A stretch of DNA of 55,462 nucleotides from Nodularia sp. (in: cyanobacteria) (lineage in GTDB: Bacteria > Cyanobacteriota > Cyanobacteriia > Cyanobacteriales > Nostocaceae): positions 1 to 55,462 of the forward strand of contig REBL01000102.1 in NCBI GenBank assembly GCA_007692755.1. Direction: 5' to 3'. How positions within the stretch are numbered: the stretch's first letter is position 1; each line of letters opens with the position of its first letter. Below the pieces are notes generated by a model. That model had not been told where the DNA came from. It did no database searches and worked only from the letters and a program-made list of their open reading frames with translations. Shown here piece by piece: positions 45,420-55,462 of this stretch. The position numbers and the translations under genes were made by a program.

Positions 45420-47687
45420 ATGGATACTCTCACACTCAAACTCCGAGGTATGAGTTGCGCTTCCTGTGCGAACAATATCGACCAAGCAATTCGCTCGGTT
45501 CCTGGGGTGATTGACTGCAACGTTAACTTTGGTGTTGAGCAGGCTAATATCAATTATGACCCAAAGCGCACTGATTTAAAGAAAATCCAAGCTGCTATCG
45601 ATGCGGCGGGATACTCTTCTGCTTTAGTTCAAGAAGACATCCTGGCTGGTGAAGATGAGGCGGAGAAAGCTATTAAGTTAGCCGAAGACCAGGAAATTAC
45701 CCGCAAGGTAATTGTGGGGGGTGTGATCGGGATTATCATGTTTGTCGGTTCCATACCCATGATGACTGGGCTAAATGTGCCGTTTATTCCGGCATTTCTC
45801 CATGATTATTGGGTGCAGTTAGTGTTAACTACGCCTGTGCAATTCTGGTGTGGTTGGACTTTTTACGTGAATGGCTGGAAAGCTCTAAAACACCATACGG
45901 CAACGATGGATACTCTGATGGCTGTGGGTACAAGTGCAGCTTATCTATATTCTTTGTTTGTGACTCTCTTCCCTGGATTTTTTCTGGCTCAGGGGTTGAT
46001 GCCTCATGTATACTATGAGGTTTCTGTGACTGTGATTGCTTTAATTTTGCTGGGGCGGTTGTTAGAACATCGCGCTAGGGGAAAAACTTCTGAAGCTATT
46101 CATAAACTCATTGGACTACAACCCAAAAATGCCAAAGTTATCCGTGATGGTGTGGAAATGAATATTCCCATTACGGAAGTTGCAATCAATGATGTGATTT
46201 TGGTGCGCCCTGGGGAAAAGATTCCGGTAGATGGTGAGGTGATTACTGGTGCTTCTACGGTGGATGAGGCGATGGTCACGGGCGAAAGTTTACCTGTCCA
46301 GAAGCATCCAGGGGATGAGGTGATTGGGGCGACGATGAACAAAACTGGTAGTTTTCAGTTTCGGGCGACACGAGTGGGAAATGATACGTTTTTGGCGCAA
46401 ATTGTCCAACTTGTGCAGGAAGCCCAAGGTTCTAAAGCCCCTATTCAACGATTAGCAGATCAGGTTACGGGCTGGTTTGTACCTGTTGTGATTGCGATCG
46501 CGATCGCCACTTTTGTGATTTGGTTTAATTTCATGGGTAACTTTACCCTGGCCATGATGACAACGGTGGGGGTATTAATTATTGCCTGTCCTTGTGCTTT
46601 GGGTTTAGCTACCCCAACTTCAATTATGGTGGGGACTGGTAAAGGGGCGGAAAATGGCATTTTAATTAAAGATGCCCAAAGCTTAGAACTAGCACACAAA
46701 ATTCAAACCATTGTTCTGGATAAAACTGGGACTTTAACTGAAGGTAAACCCACTGTGACAGATTTTGTCTCTGTCAACGGTACAGCCCATCACAATGAAC
46801 TGAAGCTGTTACAGTTAGCTGCTGCTGTGGAACGCAATTCTGAGCATCCTTTGGCGGAGGCGGTGGTCAAATATGCCCAATCCCAAGAGGTGAGTTTAAC
46901 TGAGGCGAATAACTTTGCCGCTATTGCCGGGAGTGGTGTGCAAGCTTTGGTTTCAGACCGCTTGGTGCAAATCGGGACACAACGCTGGATGTCTGAATTG
47001 GGAATTAATACTGACACTCTCCAGCAGTATAAAGATGCCTGGGAAACTGCGGCTAAAACAGTAATTTTAATGGCTGTAGATGGCGAGATTCAAGGAGTGA
47101 TGGGGATTGCTGATGCTCTGAAACCTTCATCAGCCGCGGCAGTAAAAATACTGCAAAAACTAGGTTTAGAAGTAGTCATGTTGACTGGAGATAATCGCAA
47201 AACTGCGGAAGCGATCGCGCAACAAGTCGGCATCCAGCGAGTGTTTCCAGAGGTGCGCCCAGACCAAAAAGTGGCGATGATTCAATCTCTGCAAGGTGAA
47301 AAGGGTGAAGCTAAAATTGTGGCTATGGTCGGTGATGGGATTAATGATGCCCCTGCACTAGCACAAGCAGATGTGGGCATTGCCATTGGGACAGGAACAG
47401 ATGTGGCGATCGCCGCTAGTGACATTACACTAATTTCTGGCGACTTACAAGGCATTGTCACAGCCATTCAACTCAGTCGGGCGACCATTCGCAATATCCG
47501 GCAAAACCTGTTCTTTGCCTTTATCTACAACGTCATCGGCATTCCTGTAGCTGCGGGAATTCTGTTTCCTTTGTTTGGCTGGTTGCTAAATCCCATTCTC
47601 GCCGGTGCAGCAATGGCTTTGTCTTCGGTCTCTGTGGTGACAAATGCCCTGAGATTGCGGAAATTTCAACCAAAAGTTATCTCTTAA
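45420..47687 (+). CDS. Copper-translocating P-type ATPase (CopA/PacS/CtaA type)
   Basis: A 755-residue P1B-type ATPase. It has an N-terminal HMA domain (GMSCASC, Cys13/Cys16), eight membrane segments, the transport motif CPC (Cys390-Pro-Cys392), the phosphorylation site DKTGTLTEG (Asp434), the HP dipeptide (SEHPLAEA), and [13 protein letters not shown] with an MxCxxC N-terminus indicates Cu(I) or Ag(I). Whether it exports copper from the cytosol (CopA), or loads thylakoids (PacS) or the envelope (CtaA), cannot be fixed from sequence alone. Confidence 0.94.
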   Translation: MDTLTLKLRGMSCASCANNIDQAIRSVPGVIDCNVNFGVEQANINYDPKRTDLKKIQAAIDAAGYSSALVQEDILAGEDEAEKAIKLAEDQEITRKVIVGGVIGIIMFVGSIPMMTGLNVPFIPAFLHDYWVQLVLTTPVQFWCGWTFYVNGWKALKHHTATMDTLMAVGTSAAYLYSLFVTLFPGFFLAQGLMPHVYYEVSVTVIALILLGRLLEHRARGKTSEAIHKLIGLQPKNAKVIRDGVEMNIPITEVAINDVILVRPGEKIPVDGEVITGASTVDEAMVTGESLPVQKHPGDEVIGATMNKTGSFQFRATRVGNDTFLAQIVQLVQEAQGSKAPIQRLADQVTGWFVPVVIAIAIATFVIWFNFMGNFTLAMMTTVGVLIIACPCALGLATPTSIMVGTGKGAENGILIKDAQSLELAHKIQTIVLDKTGTLTEGKPTVTDFVSVNGTAHHNELKLLQLAAAVERNSEHPLAEAVVKYAQSQEVSLTEANNFAAIAGSGVQALVSDRLVQIGTQRWMSELGINTDTLQQYKDAWETAAKTVILMAVDGEIQGVMGIADALKPSSAAAVKILQKLGLEVVMLTGDNRKTAEAIAQQVGIQRVFPEVRPDQKVAMIQSLQGEKGEAKIVAMVGDGINDAPALAQADVGIAIGTGTDVAIAASDITLISGDLQGIVTAIQLSRATIRNIRQNLFFAFIYNVIGIPVAAGILFPLFGWLLNPILAGAAMALSSVSVVTNALRLRKFQPKVIS

Positions 47688-47707
47688 ACTGTACAATAAT
47701 TTAACCA

Positions 47708-47944
47708 ATGTTCAGTAAAAATCTGCTTTGGGCTAGTCTGACCGCTTTCGGTTTGTCTATAGGAACTGCATCAGCAGCAATGCCAACCCATTCATCAGGA
47801 GAAACGAGCCAATTTCAAGCTATCGAGCAACCTTTAGGATTGAAAGTTGGTGTGACTCTGGGTGGTATAGCGTTAATCGGATTAGAACTATGGTGGTTTC
47901 TCTTCAGTAAGACCACAGTAAAAAGCAACACTAAGGGAGAGTAA
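47708..47944 (+). CDS. Small membrane protein downstream of the copper ATPase
   Basis: A 78-residue protein with a signal-like start (MFSKNLLWASLTAFGLSIG, cleavage near ASA), a short His/Met-containing loop (MPTHSSGE) and one C-terminal membrane segment (VGVTLGGIALIGLELWWFLFS). It begins 20 bp after the ATPase stop and is probably in the same operon. It may be a copper-linked accessory protein; the family is unknown to me. Confidence 0.7.
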   Translation: MFSKNLLWASLTAFGLSIGTASAAMPTHSSGETSQFQAIEQPLGLKVGVTLGGIALIGLELWWFLFSKTTVKSNTKGE

Positions 47945-48059
47945 ATTTGGATCAGGGAAGCGATCGCCGTGACATATAGTTCCGTACAGCGATCGCCTGA
48001 TTGATTTATCCCTAGCCACAGGGATTAATCACCAAAATTGTAATTCTGTTATGGGCTAA

Positions 48060-48611
48060 ATGATTGCAGTGGCACGCCCCTCATATCCCCTAAATTTTGT
48101 CTCCCCCTACCTCTTTGGTGAGGTTCTGTATTTTATTGCCCAGAGAGTTGGCAATTTAAAGAAATTCTGTGAGCGTTTATGCTTAAAATTGCTTAAAAGG
48201 CCATTTGCAGAACATCTCCAAGCTATGATCACTGAAATATTTCCTTTTCGTTTTGAGGTAAACACAGTAGCGATCGCTGGTGCGAGTGTGTGGTCATTGG
48301 CGCTGTACTTCGCTTTTTCGTCACTGCGTGAGAAAATCATTGAGCAGCTCAATCGCTGGTTTAATTTTGCCGAGCGATCGCTTTACACCAGCCAAACCGA
48401 ATTTGAAAAGACACGGGAAGCCAGAGAATCCCAAAACGCTTTTTACGCCTCACTATTTAGCATCGTCCCTTTTCTAGTAATTGGTGCTTTATCCAACTGG
48501 CTGATAGAAATTAGCTTAGGACGCAGTTGGGGAATCAGCCTCGGTATAATGGCTTGTATTATTTCTGGTATTTACGAACTGGGACGACAGAACGCCAGTT
48601 TTCCCGATTAA
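48060..48611 (+). CDS. Hypothetical membrane protein
   Basis: A 183-residue protein. The first 70 residues are basic and amphipathic. Then come a membrane segment (VNTVAIAGASVWSLALYFAF), a charged helical region, and two more membrane segments (FYASLFSIVPFLVIGAL, SLGIMACIISGIYELG). No family was recognised. It follows the copper genes on the same strand after 115 bp containing HIP1 sites; whether it belongs to them is unclear. Alternative starts exist at later Met codons. Confidence 0.55.
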   Translation: MIAVARPSYPLNFVSPYLFGEVLYFIAQRVGNLKKFCERLCLKLLKRPFAEHLQAMITEIFPFRFEVNTVAIAGASVWSLALYFAFSSLREKIIEQLNRWFNFAERSLYTSQTEFEKTREARESQNAFYASLFSIVPFLVIGALSNWLIEISLGRSWGISLGIMACIISGIYELGRQNASFPD

Positions 48612-48679
48612 ATCCCATCTTAAACCCACGTAGGTGGGTTTCGTTTGTGTAGCCGCGACTTCTAGTCGCCAAGGCTAAT

Positions 48680-49945
48680 TTACAAAACATCACGCACTAA
48701 ACCTGCTAACTTTTGGGCTGCACCACTTTCACCCCTAACACTGCGTAATTTAGCCCTCATTGCTTCTAATCTCTCTGGATGATCCAAAAATTCTAAAACC
48801 ATTTCTGCCACCTCTTGCGGCTGGAGTTTGCCCACCAGTTCTGGTACAATCTCCTGCTTCGCCCAGATATTTGGCCATGCTAATAAACCTTTGCGACTCA
48901 ACACCAGCGAGTTAATTACCTTCGCAAAAGTAGAACCCACCCCAGGTAAATTAGCTAACAATCCCGGTAAACCATCCCAAGAACGCATCGCATCAAGTTG
49001 TTGTGTCGGTATTAAAACAATCATCGGTACAGCCAAAGCACCGAGTTCAGCTGTGTTTGCGCCTACGGTGGTTAAACAGATAGTACATTGGGATAATAAT
49101 TGATGGGCGGGATTTTCTCTGCACAATTCCAAACACAAACCCGTTTCAGTTTTCAGCACGGGATGCTCAGATTCAACTAAACTAGCCGACAAACCCCCAA
49201 ATATTTGCACAAAAGGGTTTTTTTCAGAGTCAGCAAAACTCGCTAAAGTTTGTAAATCCAATGTCGGCGCAACGGGAATCACAAATCTAGTTTGGGGTCT
49301 TTTTGCGTGAATATATTCGGCAATAGCTAAGGATAATGGTACTCCTTGGGCTAATTTTGCTGGTTTCGACCCCGGAAGTAAACCAATTATTTCACTTGTA
49401 GAGACGCGATTCATCGCGTCTTGATCCATCCCTTGATCCATCGCGTCTGAAATTTCTGAAACGTCCAGCATCAAATCCCCCACAACAGTAAATTTGTGAG
49501 CATATTTTGGGGAAACTTTTTCAGCAACTTTGGCCTGCATTACGCCAAAACGGTCAATCAAATTATGCCAACGTGCATCCCATTCAGCGTAAACAACTGT
49601 GCGATAACCCAGTTTTTTACCAATGACCACCGGAAAAATTTGATCACCACCTAAGAAAACTACCACACCGCGATCGCGCCATTCCCAATTCTCAAAAGTC
49701 TTTCCCCACAGGAGAAACTGCCAAAAATGCTCTGCTGATTGTACCCTGTCAACTTCTGGATATGAAAGTGCGATCGCCGCTTCCTTACCACTAGCATTTG
49801 GACAAGGAGACAAAACCACAGAAATCCTCACCACAGCAGGATCAGCCCCTAATTCTTGCCGTAAAGCCTTAACAACAGGACGCACCCAGGTAGTCACCTC
49901 ACCAGGGCCATTCGAGAGAATCACAATATCAACTGGTTTGGTCAT
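48680..49945 (-). CDS. Lipid-A-disaccharide-synthase-related glycosyltransferase, with an inserted repeat
   Basis: A 421-residue protein of the cyanobacterial LpxB-related group (GT-B fold): N-terminal SNGPGEVTTWVRPV, a middle linker, and C-terminal LTTVGANTAELGALAVPMIVLIPTQ. The true substrate is unknown. At about residues 166-188 the peptide DAMDQGMDQDAMNRVSTS is encoded by a palindromic genomic repeat (49397-49448), between the ends VSEIS and EIIGLLPGSKPAK, and looks like an in-frame insertion. The start codon lies inside a 7-bp repeat with several ATGs (49945, 49952, 49959, 49966). I keep 49945. Confidence 0.85.
   Translation of the reverse strand: MTKPVDIVILSNGPGEVTTWVRPVVKALRQELGADPAVVRISVVLSPCPNASGKEAAIALSYPEVDRVQSAEHFWQFLLWGKTFENWEWRDRGVVVFLGGDQIFPVVIGKKLGYRTVVYAEWDARWHNLIDRFGVMQAKVAEKVSPKYAHKFTVVGDLMLDVSEISDAMDQGMDQDAMNRVSTSEIIGLLPGSKPAKLAQGVPLSLAIAEYIHAKRPQTRFVIPVAPTLDLQTLASFADSEKNPFVQIFGGLSASLVESEHPVLKTETGLCLELCRENPAHQLLSQCTICLTTVGANTAELGALAVPMIVLIPTQQLDAMRSWDGLPGLLANLPGVGSTFAKVINSLVLSRKGLLAWPNIWAKQEIVPELVGKLQPQEVAEMVLEFLDHPERLEAMRAKLRSVRGESGAAQKLAGLVRDVL
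49397..49448. repeat. Palindromic repeat inserted in a coding region
   Basis: Palindrome AGACGCGAT-TC-ATCGCGTCT (49402-49421), preceded by TGTAGAG and followed by duplicated TTGATCCATC and another CGCGTCT. The TGTAGAGACG part is shared with the intergenic palindrome at 9403. Here it lies within the LpxB-related gene and keeps the frame open. Confidence 0.6.
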
Positions 49946-49972
49946 TAGTCATTGGTCATTAGTCATTGTCAT
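49942..49972. repeat. Heptanucleotide tandem repeat (STRR), TCATTAG/TCATTGG, over the start codon
   Basis: About four and a half units of TCATTRG. On the minus strand each unit supplies an ATG, so the gene's start codon is the last of a row; the copies are out of frame with each other because 7 is not a multiple of 3. Confidence 0.8.
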
Positions 49973-49987
49973 CTCTCATATTCCCAT

Positions 49988-50023
49988 ATTCCCCACTCCC
50001 CACTCCCCACTCCCCACTCCCCC
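49988..50023. repeat. Heptanucleotide tandem repeat (STRR), CCCCACT x4
   Basis: Four copies of CCCCACT plus a partial one, in the divergent spacer between the LpxB-related gene and chlH. Together with the repeat at 49942 it makes two different STRRs within 80 bp. Confidence 0.8.
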
Positions 50024-50253
50024 AAATATTACAAAACTGTTACATAAATGTGAGTAAACACTTTTCTTATTTGTCAAGATTTATCAAGAAATATTTATTT
50101 TTATATATCGATTTGTGTCATCTAGACCACGAAATGCACAAAGAGTAAGGTTTTTCTGATAAAAAATTAATATTGCCGATCACAAAGAAGTAACTCTGGC
50201 GGCAGATGTCGCAAAGAGCTTCTGTTTAAAGAACATCAAAGGAGCAAATCTGC

Positions 50254-53200
50254 ATGTTCACACACGTCAAGTCCACCATTAGACATATTGCGCCTGATAA
50301 CTTACGCGGACGTAATTTAATCAAGGTGGTCTATGTCGTGCTTGAGTCCCAATATCAAAGTGCATTGTCGCAAGCTGTTAGCACGATAAACTCGAACAAT
50401 CCCAACCTAGCCATCGAAATCAGTGGGTACTTGATCGAGGAACTCCGAGACCCAGAGAACTACGAAGAGTTCAAACGGGAAATGGAGACAGCTAACATCT
50501 TTATCGCCTCACTTATTTTCATAGAAGACTTAGCACAAAAAGTAGTTACAGCCGTCGAACCACACCGCCATCACCTAGATGTTTCGGTTGTTTTCCCATC
50601 AATGCCCGAAGTCATGCGCCTCAACAAAATGGGGAGCTTTTCCTTAGCACAATTGGGACAATCGAAGAGTGTCATCGCTCAATTTATGCGGAAACGCAAG
50701 GAAAAATCCGGAGCAGGATTCCAAGATGGAATGCTCAAACTGCTGCGAACCTTGCCCCAAGTATTAAAGTTCTTGCCAATGGAAAAGGCACAGGACGCAC
50801 GAAATTTCATGCTCAGTTTTCAGTATTGGCTCGGAGGTTCACCAGAAAACCTGGAAAACTTCTTGCTGATGCTAGCTGATAAATATGTATTAAAAGATGT
50901 AGACAAGCAAAATTTTGCATCTCCTACTTATGAAGCGCCAGTTGTCTATCCCGATATGGGAATTTGGCATCCTTTGGCGACCACCATGTTTGAGGATATA
51001 AAAGAATACCTGAATTGGTACAGCGCCCGCAAGGATATTTCAAGTGATTTAAAAGATCCCTTAGCTCCTTGTGTCGGTTTAGTATTACAACGCACGCACC
51101 TAGTTACAGGTGATGATGCCCATTATGTAGCCATTGTCCAGGAATTGGAATCACTGGGAGCCAAAGTAATTCCTGTATTTGCTGGGGGATTGGATTTCTC
51201 CAAACCCGTGGATGCTTACTTCTATGAACCGACTACCAATACAACCCTCATCGATGCAGTGATTTCCTTGACTGGGTTTGCCCTAGTCGGTGGTCCAGCT
51301 AGACAAGACCATCCCAAAGCCATTGAATCACTCAAACGCCTGAATCGTCCTTATATGGTAGCGTTGCCCTTAGTCTTCCAAACCACAGAAGAGTGGATGG
51401 ATAGCGACTTGGGTTTACATCCCATTCAAGTAGCTTTACAAATTGCTATTCCTGAATTAGATGGAGCCATTGAGCCGATAATTTTATCAGGTAGAGATGG
51501 GGCTACAGGTAAAGCACACGCACTGCAAGATCGAGTCGAAGCCATAGCCCAAAGAGCCTTAAAATGGGCTAACCTGCGCCGCAAGCCCAAACTCGACAAA
51601 AAAGTTGCCATCACCGTTTTCAGCTTCCCCCCAGATAAAGGCAACGTGGGAACCGCCGCCTACTTAGATGTATTCGGTTCCATATTTGAAGTATTAAAAG
51701 GGCTAAGAAACAACGGCTACGACGTGCAAGACGTTCCCGAAAGCGCCCAAGCATTAATGGAACAAGTCATCCACGATGCCCAGGCACAGTATTCCAGCCC
51801 AGAACTGAACATCGCCTACAAGATGTCAGTTCCAGAGTATGAAGCACTCACCCCCTACTCCCAACGCCTAGAAGAAAACTGGGGACCACCTCCCGGAAAC
51901 CTCAACAGCGATGGGCAGAACCTGCTAATTTACGGCAAACAATTCGGTAACGTCTTCATCGGCGTACAGCCTACATTTGGTTACGAAGGCGACCCGATGC
52001 GGCTATTGTTCTCCCGTTCAGCTAGTCCTCACCACGGTTTTGCAGCTTACTACACCTACCTAGAGCAAATTTGGGGCGCAGATGCAGTACTGCACTTTGG
52101 TACACATGGTTCCTTGGAATTCATGCCAGGTAAGCAAATGGGGATGTCTGGAGACTGTTACCCAGACAACTTAATTGGCTCAATTCCCAACCTGTATTAC
52201 TACGCAGCCAATAACCCCAGTGAAGCGACAATTGCCAAACGCCGCAGTTACGCTGAGACAATTTCCTACCTCACACCACCCGCAGAAAATGCCGGGTTAT
52301 ATAAAGGTTTGAAAGAACTCAGCGAGTTAATAGCTTCATACCAAACCTTAAAAGATAGTGGGCGCGGCATTCCCATTGTCAACACGATTATGGATAAATG
52401 CCGGATCGTCAACCTGGATAAAGATATTAACTTACCAGAAACCGATGCCAAAGAAATGACCGCCGAAGAGCGAGATCATATTGTTGGTAGCGTCTACCGC
52501 AAGTTAATGGAAATTGAATCGAGGTTGTTACCTTGTGGGTTGCACGTCATTGGTAAACCACCAACAGCCGAAGAAGCAGTAGCTACCCTAGTTAACATTG
52601 GTAGTTTAGATCGTCAAGAAGAAGAAATTCTCAGCTTACCCCGAATCATTGCCAGCAGCATCGGGCGTGACATAGACGACATTTACAAAAACAGCGACCT
52701 CGGCAACTTAGAAGATGTCCAATTATTACAAGACATCACCTTAGCCACCCGTGACGCAGTGGGCGCACTGGTAAAAGCGCAAACCGACGCTGAAGGCAGA
52801 GTTTCTCTGGTTTCCCGGTTGAACTTCTTCAACATGGGTAAAAAAGAACCTTGGGTAGAAGCATTGCATCAAGCAGGTTATCCCAAAGTTGACCCAGAAC
52901 CCCTCAAACCACTGTTTGAGTATTTGGAATTTTGCCTGAAACAAGTTTGTGCAGATAACGAACTCGGCGCATTACTCCAAGGCTTAGAAGGTGAATATGT
53001 TCTCCCTGGCCCTGGTGGTGACCCCATTCGCAACCCGGATGTATTGCCTACAGGTAAGAATATCCATGCCCTCGACCCCCAATCAATCCCCACATCTGCC
53101 GCAGTCCAATCAGCCAAAATCGTTGTAGATCGGCTCTTGGAACGTAACAAGGCAGAAAATGAGGGTAAATGGCCAGAAACCATCGCCTGTGTCCTCTGGG

Positions 53201-54240
53201 GAACCGATAACATCAAAACTTACGGTGAATCCCTAGCCCAAATCATGTGGATGATTGGTGTGCGTCCGGTTCCCGATGCTTTGGGACGGGTGAACAAGTT
53301 AGAGTTAATACCTTTAGAAGAGTTGGGACGACCCAGAATTGATGTAGTCATCAACTGTTCTGGTGTATTCCGCGACTTGTTCATTAACCAAATGAACCTG
53401 CTAGACCAAGGCGTGAAAATGGCAGCTGAGGCTGATGAACCCTTAGAAATGAACTTTGTTCGCCAACACGCTTTGAAACAAGCTGAAGAAATGGGAATTA
53501 ATCTGCGTCAAGCAGCGACTCGCGTATTCTCCAATGCTTCTGGTTCTTACTCGTCAAATATCAACTTGGCTGTAGAAAACAGCACTTGGGATAGTGAAGC
53601 CGAGTTGCAGGAAATGTACCTGAGACGGAAATCATTCTCCTTCAATTCCGATAACCCCGGAATGATGGATGAGTCACGGCAGATTTTTGAAACTTCTTTG
53701 AAAACTGCTGATGCTACATTCCAAAATCTGGACTCTTCGGAGATTAGCTTGACAGACGTTTCCCACTACTTCGACTCAGATCCTACTAAGTTAGTAGCAA
53801 GTCTGCGTAAAGATGGTAAGAAACCAGCATCATACATTGCAGACACCACCACAGCAAATGCACAGGTGCGATCGTTAACCGAAACCGTGCGTTTAGATGC
53901 GCGTACCAAGTTGTTAAATCCCAAATGGTACGAGGGGATGTTATCTCACGGTTACGAAGGTGTACGCGAACTTTCCAAGCGGTTGGTAAATACCACTGGT
54001 TGGAGTGCGACCGCCGGCGCTGTGGATAACTGGATTTATGAGGACACCAACGAAACCTTCATCAAAGATGAAGAAATGCAGAAACGGTTGATGAATCTCA
54101 ACCCCCATTCTTTCCGCAAGATTGTTTCCACCTTGTTGGAAATGAATGGTCGTGGTTATTGGGAGACTAGCGATGACAATTTAGATCGTCTGCGCGAGTT
54201 GTACCAAGAAGTCGAAGACCGGATTGAAGGAATAGAATAG
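50254..54240 (+). CDS. chlH: Magnesium chelatase subunit H
   Basis: ChlH/BchH is the large porphyrin-binding subunit that inserts Mg2+ into protoporphyrin IX, the first committed step of chlorophyll synthesis, together with ChlI and ChlD. The 1328-residue protein has the N-terminal ChlH domain and the CobN/Mg-chelatase core. Typical segments are [36 protein letters not shown] and [12 protein letters not shown]; the acidic and His residues in the first belong to the active-site region. Start ATG 50254, preceded by AAAGGAG at 8-10 bases. About 300 bp of promoter region lies upstream, and a strong terminator follows. Confidence 0.98.
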   Translation: MFTHVKSTIRHIAPDNLRGRNLIKVVYVVLESQYQSALSQAVSTINSNNPNLAIEISGYLIEELRDPENYEEFKREMETANIFIASLIFIEDLAQKVVTAVEPHRHHLDVSVVFPSMPEVMRLNKMGSFSLAQLGQSKSVIAQFMRKRKEKSGAGFQDGMLKLLRTLPQVLKFLPMEKAQDARNFMLSFQYWLGGSPENLENFLLMLADKYVLKDVDKQNFASPTYEAPVVYPDMGIWHPLATTMFEDIKEYLNWYSARKDISSDLKDPLAPCVGLVLQRTHLVTGDDAHYVAIVQELESLGAKVIPVFAGGLDFSKPVDAYFYEPTTNTTLIDAVISLTGFALVGGPARQDHPKAIESLKRLNRPYMVALPLVFQTTEEWMDSDLGLHPIQVALQIAIPELDGAIEPIILSGRDGATGKAHALQDRVEAIAQRALKWANLRRKPKLDKKVAITVFSFPPDKGNVGTAAYLDVFGSIFEVLKGLRNNGYDVQDVPESAQALMEQVIHDAQAQYSSPELNIAYKMSVPEYEALTPYSQRLEENWGPPPGNLNSDGQNLLIYGKQFGNVFIGVQPTFGYEGDPMRLLFSRSASPHHGFAAYYTYLEQIWGADAVLHFGTHGSLEFMPGKQMGMSGDCYPDNLIGSIPNLYYYAANNPSEATIAKRRSYAETISYLTPPAENAGLYKGLKELSELIASYQTLKDSGRGIPIVNTIMDKCRIVNLDKDINLPETDAKEMTAEERDHIVGSVYRKLMEIESRLLPCGLHVIGKPPTAEEAVATLVNIGSLDRQEEEILSLPRIIASSIGRDIDDIYKNSDLGNLEDVQLLQDITLATRDAVGALVKAQTDAEGRVSLVSRLNFFNMGKKEPWVEALHQAGYPKVDPEPLKPLFEYLEFCLKQVCADNELGALLQGLEGEYVLPGPGGDPIRNPDVLPTGKNIHALDPQSIPTSAAVQSAKIVVDRLLERNKAENEGKWPETIACVLWGTDNIKTYGESLAQIMWMIGVRPVPDALGRVNKLELIPLEELGRPRIDVVINCSGVFRDLFINQMNLLDQGVKMAAEADEPLEMNFVRQHALKQAEEMGINLRQAATRVFSNASGSYSSNINLAVENSTWDSEAELQEMYLRRKSFSFNSDNPGMMDESRQIFETSLKTADATFQNLDSSEISLTDVSHYFDSDPTKLVASLRKDGKKPASYIADTTTANAQVRSLTETVRLDARTKLLNPKWYEGMLSHGYEGVRELSKRLVNTTGWSATAGAVDNWIYEDTNETFIKDEEMQKRLMNLNPHSFRKIVSTLLEMNGRGYWETSDDNLDRLRELYQEVEDRIEGIE

Positions 54241-54246
54241 GATTAC

Positions 54247-54276
54247 ATAGGCAGGTTTTATACCTGCCTATTTTTT
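54247..54276 (+). terminator. Rho-independent terminator of chlH
   Basis: Stem ATAGGCAGGT / ACCTGCCTAT with a five-base loop, followed by TTTTTT; it starts 7 bp after the chlH stop codon. Confidence 0.9.
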
Positions 54277-54295
54277 CAATGAGTTGATTTTTTTT

Positions 54296-54325
54296 TCACG
54301 CAGAGGCGCAGAGGCGCAGAGAGGT
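54296..54325. repeat. Dispersed CGCAGAGGCGCAGAGG repeat
   Basis: The reverse orientation of the repeat type at 9504. A looser neighbour (CGCAAAGGTGCTAAGGAGCAAAGG) is at about 54357. Confidence 0.5.
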
Positions 54326-54438
54326 GTGGGGAATTTGATATAATTGTTGTGGGTTTCGCGCAAAGGTGCTAAGGAGCAAAGGAAGAGAGAGATTAATTCA
54401 TGATTTGGGTGAAATAACAATTTTTGTAATTGTAGGAT

Positions 54439-55020
54439 ATGGCTATGAATGCTTTAACTGTCAATTTAAAATCAGTGATAGATATGACTGATGATCAGTT
54501 TTTTCAGCTATGTCAAAACAACCGGGAATTGAGATTTGAAAGAACTGCAAATGGTGAATTAATCATTATGCCACCAACGGGAGGAGAAACGGGAAATCGT
54601 AATGGTAGACTAAATCAACAATTATTTAATTGGACTGATGCTGATGGTACGGGAATAGCTTTTGATTCTTCTACCTGTTTTAAATTGCCTAATGGTGCAG
54701 ATCGTTCTCCTGATGCTTCTTGGATAAAGTTAGAAAGATGGAATGCTTTAAGTGATGAAGAAAAACAAAAGTTTCCTCCCATTTGTCCAGATTTTCTAAT
54801 TGAGTTACTTTCTCCTAGTGATAGTTTGAAGACTACACAGGACAAGATGAGGGAATATATAGATAATGGTGTGCGTTTAGGTTTATTAATTAATCGCAAA
54901 TCTCGACAATTAGAGATTTATAGACAAGGAAAAGAAGTTCAGGTTTTGGAGTCTCCTGCTACGGTGTCAGGGGAAGATGTTTTAAAGAAGTTTGTTTTGA
55001 ATTTGGATATGATTTGGTAA
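54439..55020 (+). CDS. Uma2 family endonuclease-like protein (DUF820), second copy
   Basis: A 193-residue Uma2/DUF820 protein, of the subtype with LRFERTANGELIIMPPTGGETGNRNG near the start, then SPDASWIKLERW (Asp) and PDFLIELLSPSDSLKTTQDKMREY (Glu and Lys of the PD-(D/E)XK core), and GVRLGLLINRKSRQLEIYR. It is distinct in sequence from the one at 20809. Start ATG 54439 after AGGAT; the next Met two codons on is an alternative. Confidence 0.85.
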   Translation: MAMNALTVNLKSVIDMTDDQFFQLCQNNRELRFERTANGELIIMPPTGGETGNRNGRLNQQLFNWTDADGTGIAFDSSTCFKLPNGADRSPDASWIKLERWNALSDEEKQKFPPICPDFLIELLSPSDSLKTTQDKMREYIDNGVRLGLLINRKSRQLEIYRQGKEVQVLESPATVSGEDVLKKFVLNLDMIW

Positions 55021-55047
55021 AAGAAGCTCTTTTAAAGCGTGTTGTCA

Positions 55048-55086
55048 TGAAGTTAATCACGGCTAATATGGCCGTTTGTAACTTCA
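55048..55086 (+). terminator. Hairpin after the Uma2 gene
   Basis: TGAAGTTA / TAACTTCA outer stem and ACGGC / GCCGT inner stem. A long hairpin but no T run, about 28 bp after the stop codon. Confidence 0.45.
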
Positions 55087-55462
55087 ATCATTTTCGGAAA
55101 TAAGCGTTTTTTAGCATAAAATTCCGATTCTGGGGGGATTTTGTCCTATTATCCGACACAAAATGATATAGAAAACAACATATTAATTCATAAATCTTAA
55201 TAAAGAAAACAGGTGAGAGAACCTGTTTTTAAATTTTGTTTACAATAGTTATGGTGTTATGTAACAAAACGTTAGTGCTGACAGTATTGTGATCTTCTGG
55301 TTTTGAGTTGGGCGATAGGGATATTATCTAGAAAATTTCTGCATAACTTGACAAGAATCGCCTGTGATGCTTACTATATCGTTGTATACAAAAATGTTAT
55401 ACATAAAAATTAACTATCATATCATGTCCGGCTAATCACTTAAGATAAAAGAGGTGAGTGCA
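55087..55462. other. Intergenic right end of the window
   Basis: About 375 bp, AT-rich, with the terminator at 55206 and no convincing ORF up to the window edge. A GGTGAG sequence at the very end (about 55453) might belong to the next gene. Confidence 0.4.
55206..55230 (+). terminator. Orphan rho-independent terminator
   Basis: AAAACAGGT / ACCTGTTTTT with a six-base loop and T run. No protein gene lies between it and the Uma2 hairpin, so it may end a short RNA beginning near 55100. Confidence 0.7.

Overview
The window comes from a filamentous, heterocyst-type cyanobacterium (Nostoc/Anabaena relatives). The evidence is a complete chlorophyll gene (chlH), very frequent HIP1 octamers (GCGATCGC), heptanucleotide short tandem repeats (STRR), an AMIN-domain TonB receptor, ethylene-receptor-like and PAS histidine kinases, and long spacers with dispersed repeats. 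No rRNA, CRISPR array or prophage was seen.

Layout. 0-6 kb: a minus-strand iron/siderophore block in the order AraC/PchR-type regulator, TonB-dependent receptor (broken by an in-frame TAA), Apd1-like thioredoxin-fold [2Fe-2S] protein, FecB-like lipoprotein. A paralogue of an Rpn-type nuclease gene is cut by the left edge; a second, frameshifted copy lies at 6.4-7.3 kb. 7.4-14.8 kb: housekeeping genes (ilvB with a C-terminal zinc ribbon, dacB, tmk, a subtilase, rpe). 15-17.2 kb: small stress or envelope proteins (CsbD, a lipoprotein, a protein with RPIG repeats). 17.4-26.3 kb: uvrB, a PIN-type toxin-antitoxin pair, Uma2 nuclease, a solitary DNA methyltransferase, leuS and a sterol-desaturase-like hydroxylase, with repeat-rich spacers. 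26.6-31.6 kb: a second group of stress/membrane small proteins and the Tex-like S1 protein. 31.9-37.5 kb: a type I secretion-like operon (parvulin isomerase, cNMP/C39-like ABC exporter, HlyD-type adaptor), then tRNA-Val. 38-43 kb: an SDR and two signalling kinases, the first with an ethylene-binding domain. 42.9-45 kb: about 2.1 kb without protein genes but with a tandem family of probable small RNA genes. 45-48 kb: CopZ-like chaperone, CopA-type copper ATPase and two small membrane proteins. 48.7-55 kb: LpxB-related protein, chlH and a second Uma2 gene.

Most striking: at least six related units between 43.0 and 44.3 kb each have an RGATGA core (in a 5' hairpin in the clearest cases) followed 57-66 nt later by a rho-independent terminator whose stem varies with compensating changes. 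This looks like a tandem sRNA multigene array. Three genes appear broken by single-base events (in-frame stop in the TonB receptor; homopolymer shifts in the Rpn gene and in the ethylene-receptor-like kinase). The kinase keeps the five ETR1 copper/ethylene residues at exact spacing and sits a few kb from copper-handling genes. In three places a 7-bp tandem repeat abuts or contains a start codon.

All assignments come from reading the sequence and protein motifs; no database search was run.
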